NCBI GenBank assembly: GCA_964346085.1
Contig: CAYFSZ010000012.1
Coordinates: 1-26,285, forward strand
Direction of reading: 5' to 3'
Source: UBA5436 sp964346085
GTDB lineage: Bacteria; Bacillota; Clostridia; Saccharofermentanales; DTU023
DNA: 26,285 nt
Of this stretch, positions 1 to 6,807 are shown piece by piece. Each line of letters opens with the position of its first letter. Position 1 is the stretch's first letter. The notes under the pieces are model-generated. The model made no database searches and was not told the origin of the DNA. It saw only the letters and a list, made by a program, of their open reading frames with translations. Made by a program: the position numbers and the translations under genes.

Positions 1-144
1 CAACGAATGTCCCAACTGATCCGTAACTTTCTCCACCTTCATGATCATGGTCAATTGATTCCCCTTGAATAAATTGGCTTTGCATGCCTAATAATAAACC
101 AATACACAAAATTAACGAAAGGACACGAATTTTACTTTTCCCAT
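1..144 (-). CDS. N-terminal end of an unidentified exported protein; frame broken after codon 3; runs off the window
   Basis: Read leftwards from 144, an ATG with a good ribosome-binding site (AGAGG about 6 bases before it) gives only ten codons before a stop. The -1 frame, from about 141 to the window edge, is open. It codes a classical signal peptide: Lys/Arg, then the hydrophobic run VLSLILCIGLLLG, then MQSQFIQGESIDHDHEGGE. That frame has no good start codon of its own near the ribosome-binding site, so one base appears to be missing in the A4 run at 136-139, or ribosomes shift there (the heptamer is GGGAAAA). An in-frame ATG at 83-85 lies after the hydrophobic core and has no ribosome-binding site. 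Only about 47 residues are visible. The DHDHEGG stretch might bind metal, but I cannot name the family. Error, pseudogene and recoding are all possible. Confidence 0.45.
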
Positions 145-422
145 AACTTACCTCTAAAGAAAATATTTAAAATTGTAGTGATTTAATCTTTAGCCTGATT
201 ATTCTCCCCTGATAATAATCATTCATAATTTAAATCTAGCTTTAGCAGTATAGATTAATAAATTCACAAAAAGCAAATCATTTACTGTATAAAATGCTTT
301 CTTAAGAAAATCTGAAACTTTATGATAAGTCCTATCTATTAAGTATAATTGAAAATGGAATATTTGAGAGAAAGACACGTAATTTAACACGCAATATATC
401 ATGTGAAGTTTCATTGTTCTTA
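145..422. other. AT-rich intergenic stretch with no supported gene
   Basis: This lies between the left-edge gene and the tRNA terminator. It holds stop-rich AT sequence and one perfect 8-base inverted repeat (TGATTATT at 196-203, AATAATCA at 214-221, 10-base spacer), which would sit in the leader of the left-edge gene. I see no convincing ribosome-binding site plus coding frame on either strand. The promoter of the left-edge gene should be here, but I cannot pick it out. Confidence 0.5.
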
Positions 423-467
423 AATAATAAAAAGCCCGAAACACCTGATATATAAGCGTTTGGACTT
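423..467 (-). terminator. Rho-independent terminator of the tRNA-Ser operon
   Basis: On the minus strand, an imperfect hairpin (AAGUCC-AAA-CGC pairing with GUG-UUU-c-GGGCUU, with G-U pairs and one bulged C; 432-467) is followed by TTTTTATTATT (423-433). It lies just after the second tRNA gene and fits termination of the two-tRNA transcript. Confidence 0.6.
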
Positions 468-483
468 TTCATTAAAACTTGTT

Positions 484-573
484 TGGCGGAGAAGAGGGGA
501 TTTGAACCCCTGCCAGAGTTGCCCCTGCTAACGGTTTAGCAAACCGTCCCCTTCACCACTTGGGTACTTCTCC
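484..573 (-). tRNA. tRNA-Ser(GCU)
   Basis: The 90-base minus-strand cloverleaf has paired acceptor ends (GGAGAAG with CTTCTCC), a discriminator G and an encoded CCA (484-486). The T-arm contains GGTTCAAATCC and the long variable arm is typical of class II serine tRNAs. The anticodon loop TTGCTAA has anticodon GCT, reading AGC/AGU. It is 27 bases downstream of the other tRNA-Ser and shares its promoter and terminator. Confidence 0.95.
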
Positions 574-600
574 ATGGTGAAAACTTCATTTTATAAAAAA

Positions 601-690
601 TGGCGGAGAGAGTGGGATTTGAACCCACGGTGGGCAGAACCCACGCCGGTTTTCAAGACCGGTGCCTTAAGCCAGCTCGACCATCTCTCC
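601..690 (-). tRNA. tRNA-Ser(UGA)
   Basis: The 90-base minus-strand class II tRNA has a GGAGAGA/TCTCTCC acceptor stem, a long variable arm, T-loop GGTTCAAATCC and encoded CCA (601-603). The anticodon stem CCGGT/ACCGG encloses loop CTTGAAA with anticodon TGA, reading UCA and other UCN codons. It is the first gene of a two-serine-tRNA operon. Confidence 0.95.
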
Positions 691-707
691 GTGCAAAATG
701 CTTTATA

Positions 708-736
708 ATATTAGCTAATCTTAATAATTCTGTCAA
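708..736 (-). promoter_or_regulatory. Sigma-70-type promoter of the tRNA-Ser operon
   Basis: On the minus strand a perfect -35 TTGACA (731-736) is separated by exactly 17 bases from TAATAT (708-713). Transcription would begin about 10 bases before the first tRNA at 690. The spacer contains the palindrome ATTAGCTAAT (710-719). The promoter is back to back with the feoA promoter, the two -35 boxes being 9 bases apart. Confidence 0.75.
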
Positions 737-745
737 TTATATTTA

Positions 746-773
746 TTGACTTTTGAAGAAAGCATGCTAAGAT
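746..773 (+). promoter_or_regulatory. Promoter of the feo operon
   Basis: TTGACT (746-751), a 16-base spacer and TAAGAT (768-773) form a plausible housekeeping promoter. The predicted start point falls at about 780, directly against the palindrome at 781-794, so a repressor bound there would block initiation or early elongation. Confidence 0.6.
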
Positions 774-780
774 ATGTCTG

Positions 781-794
781 TTAGCTTATGCTAA
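781..794 (+). promoter_or_regulatory. Candidate metalloregulator operator 1 (feoA promoter)
   Basis: TTAGC-TTAT-GCTAA is a perfect inverted repeat with 5-base arms at the predicted transcription start of feoA. It matches the palindrome before feoB (1108-1127) at 12 of 14 core positions, giving TTAGCyTATrCTAA. Iron repressors of the DtxR/IdeR family bind related TTAGGnTAnnCTAA-like sites, so an iron-dependent DtxR-type repressor is the natural candidate. The repeat is seen; the regulator is inferred. Confidence 0.5.
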
Positions 795-862
795 TTCATT
801 TGGATAAGACAAGTCGCAATTCAAAATGCTACTTGCCTTGTTGTAAAGAAAGAGGTTTGTCG

Positions 863-1093
863 ATGCAAATCAAAACTTTGAAAAACGTCGCCGTTGGTGA
901 TTCAGCCATTGTCAAAAAGATTCATGGACAAGGTGCGTTGAAGCGCCACATCATGGATATGGGCATCACGAAAGGTTGTGAAGTTTTTGTCAAAAAACTT
1001 GCTCCGTTCGGTGATCCTGTTGAAATCTCAGTTCGTGGTTATGAATTATCTTTACGAAAATCTGAATGTGATTTGATTGAAGTAGAAGTTTAA
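863..1093 (+). CDS. feoA: FeoA, small SH3-like regulator of ferrous iron transport
   Basis: This 76-residue protein works with FeoB at the cytoplasmic side of the membrane. The sequence has the FeoA pattern: an N-terminal strand region (KTLKNVAVGDSAIVKKI), the conserved G-x-LKRHIMDMGITKG centre, and the closing region PFGDPVEISVRGYELSLRKSE. An in-frame ATG at 788 would add 25 residues unlike the family, while the ATG at 863 has AAAGAAAGAGG about 8 bases before it, so I place the start there. It is the first gene of the feo operon, 46 bases before feoB, and lies between two matching palindromes. FeoA is known to be needed for full FeoB activity in several bacteria. Confidence 0.93.
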   Translation: MQIKTLKNVAVGDSAIVKKIHGQGALKRHIMDMGITKGCEVFVKKLAPFGDPVEISVRGYELSLRKSECDLIEVEV

Positions 1094-1107
1094 AAATTTT
1101 TATATAT

Positions 1108-1127
1108 CGGTTAGCCTATACTAACCG
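1108..1127 (+). promoter_or_regulatory. Candidate metalloregulator operator 2 or hairpin between feoA and feoB
   Basis: CGGTTAG-cctata-CTAACCG is a perfect inverted repeat with 7-base arms in the 46-base feoA-feoB gap, ending 12 bases before the feoB start. Its core TTAGCCTATACTAA closely matches the site at 781-794. It could be a second operator, or in RNA a small stem just upstream of the feoB ribosome-binding site (AAGAGG). The near-identity to site 1 favours a protein-binding site. Confidence 0.5.
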
Positions 1128-1139
1128 CAAGAGGTTTAT

Positions 1140-3542
1140 ATGCGTATCGCTTTAGTAGGAAATCCTAATAGTGGAAAAACGACATTATTTAATAGTTTAA
1201 CCGGTTCCAATCAACGTGTTGGCAACTGGCCCGGTGTTACAGTTGAGCACAAAGTCGGTCGTTTGAAAGCTGATAAATCAGTTGAAATCATTGATTTGCC
1301 GGGTATTTATTCTTTGTCACCATATACAAGTGAGGAAGAAATTGCCAGAAATTATCTGATTCAACAAAAACCGGATATTATTATCAATATCGTTGACGGA
1401 ACGAATTTGGAACGCAATCTATATTTAACATCGCAATTAGCAGATATTAATATTCCAATGATTGTGGCGCTGAATATGGCGGATATTCTCAAAAAAGAAG
1501 GGAAACAAATTAATCTCAAAAAATTAGAAGAAAACATTTCTATCCCTATCGTTTCGATTTCTGCTTTGACTGGTGAAAATATTGATATTTTAGCCACTCG
1601 TGCGATTGCGATAGCGAATGGATCCAAACAGTCTAATGGAAAAAACGAGCCTCGCAAAATTCAATTTTCAAAGCCCATCGAAGAGTGCTTTTCCGAGATT
1701 ACGAAAATTGCAAATTTGGAACAATCTCCTTTGCTACGTTGGTATCAGATAAAGCTTTTTGAACGTGATACAAAAATTCAAAAAGCTCTAGCTTTGACCA
1801 AATCGCAAATCGAGGAAATTGATGAAAACGTAAAAGCGGTCGAATTACTAGAAGATGATGATGCGGTTTGTTTGATTATCACACAGCGTTATGATGTCAT
1901 CGTTAATTATGTGAAAGAATCGATTGAGGCAAGGGATTATTCCAAAAAATCGACATCCGATCGAATCGACCAAATCGTTACGCATCCTGTTCTTGCTTTG
2001 CCGATTTTCGTTGTCGTTATGTTCCTTGTATATTATATTTCTATTTCAACCGTCGGTTCATTGGCAACGGATTGGACCAATGATGGTTTATTCGGAGATG
2101 GTTGGTTTTTGTTCGGAAAAGGACGTGCCGCCTATGAAGAAAAAGCTGAAGATTATGCTGAATCGCAAACTTTCGTTGAAGCATTTGAAGAAAAAGCAGC
2201 TGAAGAACAACTTGATCCAACTAAGGCCGACGATTTAACCGCTGAAGCAACATTTTATAATGATGAGGGTGAAATTGATGAAGTTGTTCCAGTAAACCAT
2301 GCGGATTATATTGCCGCTTTACAGGTCGAAGAGCCAGATACGAAGGATTTCGGCCCATGGATTCCAGGTATTCCTGTTTTAATCAGTAACGGATTACAAG
2401 CGATGAATGTTAGTCCTTGGTTAGAGGCGTTAATCGTCGATGGTATCGTCGCGGGGGTCGGCGCAGTTCTTGGTTTTGTGCCGCAAATGTTTGTTTTGTT
2501 CCTATTGCTCGCTATCTTAGAAGCGATTGGGTATATGTCTAGAATAGCTTTTATCATGGATCGAATGTTCCGCCATTTTGGTTTTTCAGGAAAATCGTTC
2601 ATTCCTTTAATGATTGGGACGGGTTGTAGTATTCCAGGTATTATGGCTGCTCGTACAATTGAAAATGAAAAAGATCGTAGAATGACAGCCATTACAACCT
2701 CCTTCATCCCTTGCGGGGCAAAATTACCAGTTATCGCCTTGATTTCCGGAGCTTTCTTTGGAGGAAGCGGTCTCATTACAACCGCTTGTTATTTCATCGG
2801 GTTGGGGGCTGTTGTTGTTTCAGGAATTATTCTAAAGAAAACAAAAATGTTTGCAGGAGATGTAACTCCTTTTGTCATTGAATTGCCTGATTATCGCTTG
2901 CCTCGCGTGCGCGATGTCTTACGAAGTGCGATCGAACGGTCTTGGTCTTTTGTGACAAAAGCTGCGGCTGTCATTATGCTCACCTCGATCTTGCTTTGGT
3001 TCTTGCAAGCCTATGGTTTCAACAATGGTTTCTATCAAGTCGAAGATGTGAATCATTCCTTATTAGCTCAAATTGGGTCTGCTATCGGCGTTCTCTTTGC
3101 ACCTCTTGGATTTGGCGGATGGAAGCCTGCAGTTGCAACAATTACAGGTTTAATTGCCAAAGAAAATATTGTCGGCACTTTTGGTGTTCTATATGGAGCT
3201 AGCGAAGTTGCAGAAAACGGTTGGGAAATTTGGCGCAACATGGCAGCAGATTTTACCAAAGTGACTGCTTTCAGCTTCCTATTATTCAATTTGCTCTGCG
3301 CTCCATGTTTTGCTGCAATCGGGGCGATTAGGAGAGAAATGGCAAGCAGAAAATGGACATGGTTTGCGATTATTTATCAGACCGTCCTCGCCTATGCCGT
3401 CTCATTCTCTGTCTATCAAATCGCTAATTTCTTGTCGGTTGGTACCAATTGGTTCGGAATGGCAATCGCAGTAGCAATCATTGTCTTGTTGTTATATCTT
3501 ATCTTTAGACCGATGCCAAAACGTATTTCGGCAGAGAAGTAG
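1140..3542 (+). CDS. feoB: FeoB, ferrous iron transport protein B
   Basis: FeoB is the Fe(II) permease of the cytoplasmic membrane, with an N-terminal G-protein domain. Visible parts are G1 GNPNSGKT (residues 7-14), G2 around PGVTVE (31-36), G3 DLPG (52-55), G4 NMAD (112-115), G5 SAL (141-143), a helical spacer to about 275, a first membrane helix (about 281-303), then several more from about 435 onward. These include the gate motif GTGCSIPG (494-501, Cys497) and a second gate-like FIPCGAKLP. At 800 residues it is longer than many FeoBs. The extra length is an acidic segment at about 331-405 in the loop after the first helix, predicted outside the membrane. The start has AAGAGG upstream. It is followed after 21 bases by its Cys-rich partner gene. 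Confidence 0.97.
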   Translation: MRIALVGNPNSGKTTLFNSLTGSNQRVGNWPGVTVEHKVGRLKADKSVEIIDLPGIYSLSPYTSEEEIARNYLIQQKPDIIINIVDGTNLERNLYLTSQLADINIPMIVALNMADILKKEGKQINLKKLEENISIPIVSISALTGENIDILATRAIAIANGSKQSNGKNEPRKIQFSKPIEECFSEITKIANLEQSPLLRWYQIKLFERDTKIQKALALTKSQIEEIDENVKAVELLEDDDAVCLIITQRYDVIVNYVKESIEARDYSKKSTSDRIDQIVTHPVLALPIFVVVMFLVYYISISTVGSLATDWTNDGLFGDGWFLFGKGRAAYEEKAEDYAESQTFVEAFEEKAAEEQLDPTKADDLTAEATFYNDEGEIDEVVPVNHADYIAALQVEEPDTKDFGPWIPGIPVLISNGLQAMNVSPWLEALIVDGIVAGVGAVLGFVPQMFVLFLLLAILEAIGYMSRIAFIMDRMFRHFGFSGKSFIPLMIGTGCSIPGIMAARTIENEKDRRMTAITTSFIPCGAKLPVIALISGAFFGGSGLITTACYFIGLGAVVVSGIILKKTKMFAGDVTPFVIELPDYRLPRVRDVLRSAIERSWSFVTKAAAVIMLTSILLWFLQAYGFNNGFYQVEDVNHSLLAQIGSAIGVLFAPLGFGGWKPAVATITGLIAKENIVGTFGVLYGASEVAENGWEIWRNMAADFTKVTAFSFLLFNLLCAPCFAAIGAIRREMASRKWTWFAIIYQTVLAYAVSFSVYQIANFLSVGTNWFGMAIAVAIIVLLLYLIFRPMPKRISAEK

Positions 3543-3563
3543 AAGAAAACGAAAGGAAAAGCT

Positions 3564-3800
3564 ATGTTTCAATGGTTTTTACAACATTTAGGAGATATGT
3601 TCATCGGGTTTATCCTGTTGTTTCTAGTCATTCTTGTTTTGATGAAATTAAACAAGGGAGAAAAATCCGGAGGTTGCGCTGGTTGTGCTTTTTCGAATGG
3701 CTGCGTCTCCAGTCAGCATTGTGCAAATCAGCCACAATCACTAGAAGAGCTTGAGCAAATCTTGAAAGAACAAGATGCGCAGAAAAAAATAGATAATTGA
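3564..3800 (+). CDS. FeoB-associated Cys-rich membrane protein
   Basis: This 78-residue protein has one N-terminal membrane helix (about 13-29, IGFILLFLVILVLMK), then a cysteine cluster C38-x2-C41-x5-C47-x5-C53, then a charged tail rich in Glu, Gln and Lys. This build and its position directly after feoB match the small FeoB-associated family found in Firmicutes, which takes the place of FeoC in those operons. Its exact role is unknown; the cysteines could bind iron or an Fe-S cluster. The ribosome-binding site GAAAGGAAAA lies just before the ATG. It is the last gene of the operon before the hairpin at 3815. Confidence 0.88.
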   Translation: MFQWFLQHLGDMFIGFILLFLVILVLMKLNKGEKSGGCAGCAFSNGCVSSQHCANQPQSLEELEQILKEQDAQKKIDN

Positions 3801-3814
3801 TAATAGACAATATT

Positions 3815-3851
3815 AATCGGTATCAGGAAATTTGCTTGGTACCGATTTTTT
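3815..3851 (+). terminator. Rho-independent terminator of the feo operon
   Basis: AATCGGTA (3815-3822) pairs with TACCGATT (3840-3847) and is followed by a run of T (TTTTTT to 3851). It lies 14 bases after the last feo gene and abuts the stop codon of the converging murJ gene, so it may also end murJ transcripts weakly. Confidence 0.85.
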
Positions 3852-5406
3852 ATGCCTTCTCTTTTTTCAGCATTTGTAAAATTTCTTTGATCTCTTTCAG
3901 ACCAAGTATGGAGAGTGTGATGAAATATATAATGACAGCAAAAAGAATTAATAAGCTAATCAGCAATAAAACAAATATATTCTCTTGCATCAACTCTAAT
4001 GTTCGAATTTGCTGCCAGCCGATAAAAGTGAAAGCACCCATAATGCCCGCAGCAATGGTTGTTTTAAGTAGGCAAATGCCGATCTCATGAAACGCGAAAA
4101 CTTTTGCTTTTTTCCATAATTGATAGAACAAAATAAATGTTGTCAGAATCACAGAGAGACTCGTTGTGAAAGCAATCTCATTTACGTTCTGGCGACTAAT
4201 CACAAGCATATTCAAAACAAAATTCAGCAAAATCATAAGCAATCCATTGCGCAACGCAATTTTGTTAAATTGAAGAATGTAAAAAAGCCTAATCGCCACT
4301 TCTCGCATTGCTTTGGCAAAAATTGCAAGTGCATAGAAGCGTAGAATACCTGCTGTCACAATCGTGTTTTTAGAATGAAATGCGCCTCTTTGGAACATCA
4401 TTTGCACAATTGGTTCAGCGAGAATCATCAATCCAATCGTCGCCGGAATGGCTAAGATAATGTTCAAATTAATTGCTTTTGTGACATTTTCTTTTAATTC
4501 GATATTTGCGTTCTCTACCTTCATGGATTTCGCAAAAATTGGATAAAAATAAGTCATGATAGCAGTGACAAAAATCCCTATTATTAATGCTTCTAATTTA
4601 GAGGCATAGGTCAGATTTGAAATAGTTCCTGCATCGAGCTTTGAAGCAAAACTGCGATCTACTAAATTATTGATATCATAAATCGCAATGCCGAGGAAAA
4701 CAGGCAAACTTAAACGAATGGCTTGCTTGATATATTCGTCCTTGAAAGTTAGCGAAAATTGATAATAATAACCTAACCTCTTGACGCTTATTCGAACAGC
4801 TATGAATTGCACGATAGAAGCAGTGACAGTCATCATCATTAGCCCTACTAAGCCATACTTTTCCGAGAAGAATATTAGATAAAGAATACATAAGGAATTG
4901 AAAATCATTCGTGTTGAAGAAGCGAGCAAGAAACGATTTTCACTTTGTAAATACCCTGCAAAAACACCAACAATACCACTAAAAACAATGCTTGGTAAAC
5001 CCCAACGAAGTAATCGCATCGCAAATATTGTTTGCTCTAACGTAAATCCACTTGCAATGATGCGAATGATGAATGGGGCGAATAGAATTCCAAGTAAAGT
5101 TAAAATCATTGTCGTGAGAAAAATGAGTGTTGCAAATTTACCGACATAAGTATATGTTCCCTGCTTCCCTTTTTCTTTTTTTACCTCGGTCAAAACGGGA
5201 ATAACTATCGTTAACGCTGCGTTCACGATTAATTCGGCCAAAAGCACGGTCACTCCTGCTACCGCAAAATAACTATCTGCCAAAGTGCTGGAACCGAAGT
5301 TTGCGGCAATCAAAGCATCACGAAGAAATCCGAAGGTTTTACTAACAATCGTGATGATAGTGATAAGTGAAATCGTTTTGACAGCGTGTTTATTTATCTT
5401 TGACAT
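3850..5406 (-). CDS. murJ: MurJ-type lipid II flippase (MviN family)
   Basis: This 518-residue polytopic membrane protein belongs to the MOP exporter superfamily, whose MurJ members move lipid-linked peptidoglycan precursor across the cytoplasmic membrane. The N-terminal pattern VSKTFGFLRDALIAANFG-x6-DSYF (about 21-47) is the MurJ signature, with Arg29 kept. About 14 hydrophobic helices follow and the length fits E. coli MurJ (511). Bacillota carry several relatives, so a polysaccharide exporter is a weaker alternative. The ATG at 5406 is the only sensible start: a stop lies just upstream in frame and no other start codon follows for 30 codons. It has no ribosome-binding site, and a TGCTATAAT box ends 7 bases before it, suggesting a leaderless mRNA. 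It converges with the feo operon and diverges from the gene at 5511. Confidence 0.88.
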   Translation of the reverse strand: MSKINKHAVKTISLITIITIVSKTFGFLRDALIAANFGSSTLADSYFAVAGVTVLLAELIVNAALTIVIPVLTEVKKEKGKQGTYTYVGKFATLIFLTTMILTLLGILFAPFIIRIIASGFTLEQTIFAMRLLRWGLPSIVFSGIVGVFAGYLQSENRFLLASSTRMIFNSLCILYLIFFSEKYGLVGLMMMTVTASIVQFIAVRISVKRLGYYYQFSLTFKDEYIKQAIRLSLPVFLGIAIYDINNLVDRSFASKLDAGTISNLTYASKLEALIIGIFVTAIMTYFYPIFAKSMKVENANIELKENVTKAINLNIILAIPATIGLMILAEPIVQMMFQRGAFHSKNTIVTAGILRFYALAIFAKAMREVAIRLFYILQFNKIALRNGLLMILLNFVLNMLVISRQNVNEIAFTTSLSVILTTFILFYQLWKKAKVFAFHEIGICLLKTTIAAGIMGAFTFIGWQQIRTLELMQENIFVLLLISLLILFAVIIYFITLSILGLKEIKEILQMLKKEKA

Positions 5407-5413
5407 AGTCTGT

Positions 5414-5422
5414 ATTATAGCA
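5414..5422 (-). promoter_or_regulatory. Extended -10 promoter of murJ
   Basis: On the minus strand TGCTATAAT (-10 TATAAT at 5414-5419 with TGn) is followed by only 7 bases before the murJ ATG. The -35 position (CTCATT at 17-base spacing) is poor, as allowed with an extended -10. The predicted start point coincides with the start codon. Confidence 0.55.
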
Positions 5423-5448
5423 TTCTAGCCTTGCAAAATGAGAAAAGT

Positions 5449-5477
5449 TTGGGCTAAAACAATGGATTTGCTATAAT
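5449..5477 (+). promoter_or_regulatory. Promoter of the iron-ADH-like gene
   Basis: TTGGGC (5449-5454), a 17-base spacer and TATAAT (5472-5477) preceded by TGC give an extended -10 promoter. It starts transcription at about 5484, some 27 bases before the ATG at 5511. It is divergent from, and uses the same TGCTATAAT box as, the murJ promoter. Confidence 0.65.
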
Positions 5478-5510
5478 AATGGAAATTTGAGTGAAGAGGT
5501 TTCTAATAGA

Positions 5511-6749
5511 ATGTGCAAAAACATTAATAAAATGTTGTTTCATTCATTTCACGGGGTTGGAACATTAAGAGAACCTTCTATTTCTTATGTCACAGAATCA
5601 GCGCAAGTGACGCAGAAAATCATTGGCTTTTACTCTTCCCTAAAAAAGAAAAAAATCCTATTCATTTTTCCTAAAAAAATGGAGGCTCTCCCGTTCATTG
5701 GTTCTTTCTCAGAGAAATCCTTAGAGGAAGGATTGGTCATCGTTCCTTGTGCTCTAAAAAATGCAAATCCTTCTATCACCGATGTTGAACATGCTGTGCA
5801 TCAGTATTTCAGCCGTCATTGTGATGCCATCGTCGCGATTGGTGGAGGTGCTACACTTGATTTGGCTAAGGCAGTAAAAGCCCGAATTAATCATCCTGAA
5901 AGCACTCTTTATCAGCTTGTTGGCTATAAGAATTTTCGTCATCGTCAGCTGGATCCTCTTCTCGTGGTTTGTCCGACGACAATATCTGCAGGAGAAATGA
6001 ATTATACAAGCCATATCCTTGATTTTACGAATCATCAAAAATTCTTTATGGGTGATCGTTCATTGTTGGCTAATTATATCGTGTATTGTCCTGAGTTGGC
6101 ATTGCAAATACCTCATCAAGTGCTTATTGGGTCGTTTTTTTCTACCTTAAGTTCAGCTCTTGAAGTACTTTTACAAAAACAACAAACTAAAGCAATTGAA
6201 GAAGCCGATCAAGGTATGCAATTATTGTGGAAACAGTCGAGTTTCTTGGATTCCGTCGGAACTTTGAACAGCTCTTCTGATCAAATCGAAACAATTTATG
6301 AGTCAATGGCAGAATTGCAACAAGCTAGCCAGATGATTGGACAAGCTAGTCGAAAAAGCAGTGGCGGGTATTTTTCTTCTTTGAATCATGCTTTGCATTT
6401 ATTGTATCAACTTCCTGATTATTTGATTTCACCAGTTTCCTGTTTCGCGATTTTGCGTTTGTATCAGTCTGTGTTAGAAAATAACGAAGCCGATGCCCTC
6501 GTCCAAAATTACAAGCAAAGAATTGACGAATGTATGGCTTTGGTTGAAGAATTTCTGAAAAAACATGGTATGCATGTTGCATTACCTGATTTGAAAAAAG
6601 CTGATATTCCTTTCATCGTGAACTATATGCAAAAAGATGTTCGTGAGCGAGCCAATCTTTCTTTTTATTTTAAGGATGAAGATTTGGAAAATGCTCTTGG
6701 TGCGTTGTGCCCTACGCCGGTTAAAAAGAAAAACAATTATCCCAAATAA
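5511..6749 (+). CDS. Iron-containing alcohol dehydrogenase family protein lacking the metal ligands
   Basis: This is a 412-residue protein of the iron-ADH/dehydroquinate-synthase-like fold. The N-terminal nucleotide half is recognisable: DAIVAIGGGATLDLAKAVKA (105-124), matching the family's GGGS-x2-D-x-AK, and VCPTTISAGEMN (153-164), matching PTTAGTGSE. In the helical half, alignment to FucO-type enzymes (IP-x11-L-x2-ALE and YQLPD) places the four metal ligands D, H, H and H at S211, S215, S289 and D303; only the non-ligand His293 remains. So nucleotide binding may persist, but iron- or zinc-dependent alcohol oxidation should not. Start: ATG 5511 with GAAGAGG upstream; a TTG at 5487 in frame is less likely because it nearly touches the predicted transcription start. 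The gene stands alone between murJ and a terminator. Substrate and role are unknown. Confidence 0.75.
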   Translation: MCKNINKMLFHSFHGVGTLREPSISYVTESAQVTQKIIGFYSSLKKKKILFIFPKKMEALPFIGSFSEKSLEEGLVIVPCALKNANPSITDVEHAVHQYFSRHCDAIVAIGGGATLDLAKAVKARINHPESTLYQLVGYKNFRHRQLDPLLVVCPTTISAGEMNYTSHILDFTNHQKFFMGDRSLLANYIVYCPELALQIPHQVLIGSFFSTLSSALEVLLQKQQTKAIEEADQGMQLLWKQSSFLDSVGTLNSSSDQIETIYESMAELQQASQMIGQASRKSSGGYFSSLNHALHLLYQLPDYLISPVSCFAILRLYQSVLENNEADALVQNYKQRIDECMALVEEFLKKHGMHVALPDLKKADIPFIVNYMQKDVRERANLSFYFKDEDLENALGALCPTPVKKKNNYPK

Positions 6750-6753
6750 AAAT

Positions 6754-6787
6754 AAACCTGCTTGCAAAGTATTTGAAGCAGGTTTTT
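6754..6787 (+). terminator. Terminator after the iron-ADH-like gene, probably bidirectional
   Basis: AAACCTGCTT (6754-6763) and AAGCAGGTTT (6776-6785) form a perfect 10-base-pair stem with TTTTT after it on the plus strand. On the minus strand the stem is followed by TTTATTTTTATTTGGG. It sits between converging genes and can serve both. Confidence 0.9.
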
Positions 6788-6807
6788 ATCATTTATTTTT
6801 TATGATC

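Noticed and set aside
196..221. Possible Fur-like box or RNA hairpin (TGATTATT...AATAATCA)
   Set aside because: It only partly resembles a Fur site, the DNA is AT-rich and no gene function links it to iron with any certainty; kept only as a note in the gap entry.
223..444. Open frame of 73 codons on the minus strand between the tRNA operon and the left-edge gene
   Set aside because: It begins at GTG without a ribosome-binding site, overlaps the tRNA terminator hairpin and encodes a low-complexity AT-driven peptide with no family features.
788..862. Upstream in-frame extension of feoA
   Set aside because: It would begin inside the putative operator, lacks a ribosome-binding site and adds residues not found in FeoA; the ATG at 863 fits far better.
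2306..2776. 156-codon frame antisense to feoB
   Set aside because: It is a shadow of the feoB membrane region; it has no ribosome-binding site and its composition mirrors the sense codons.
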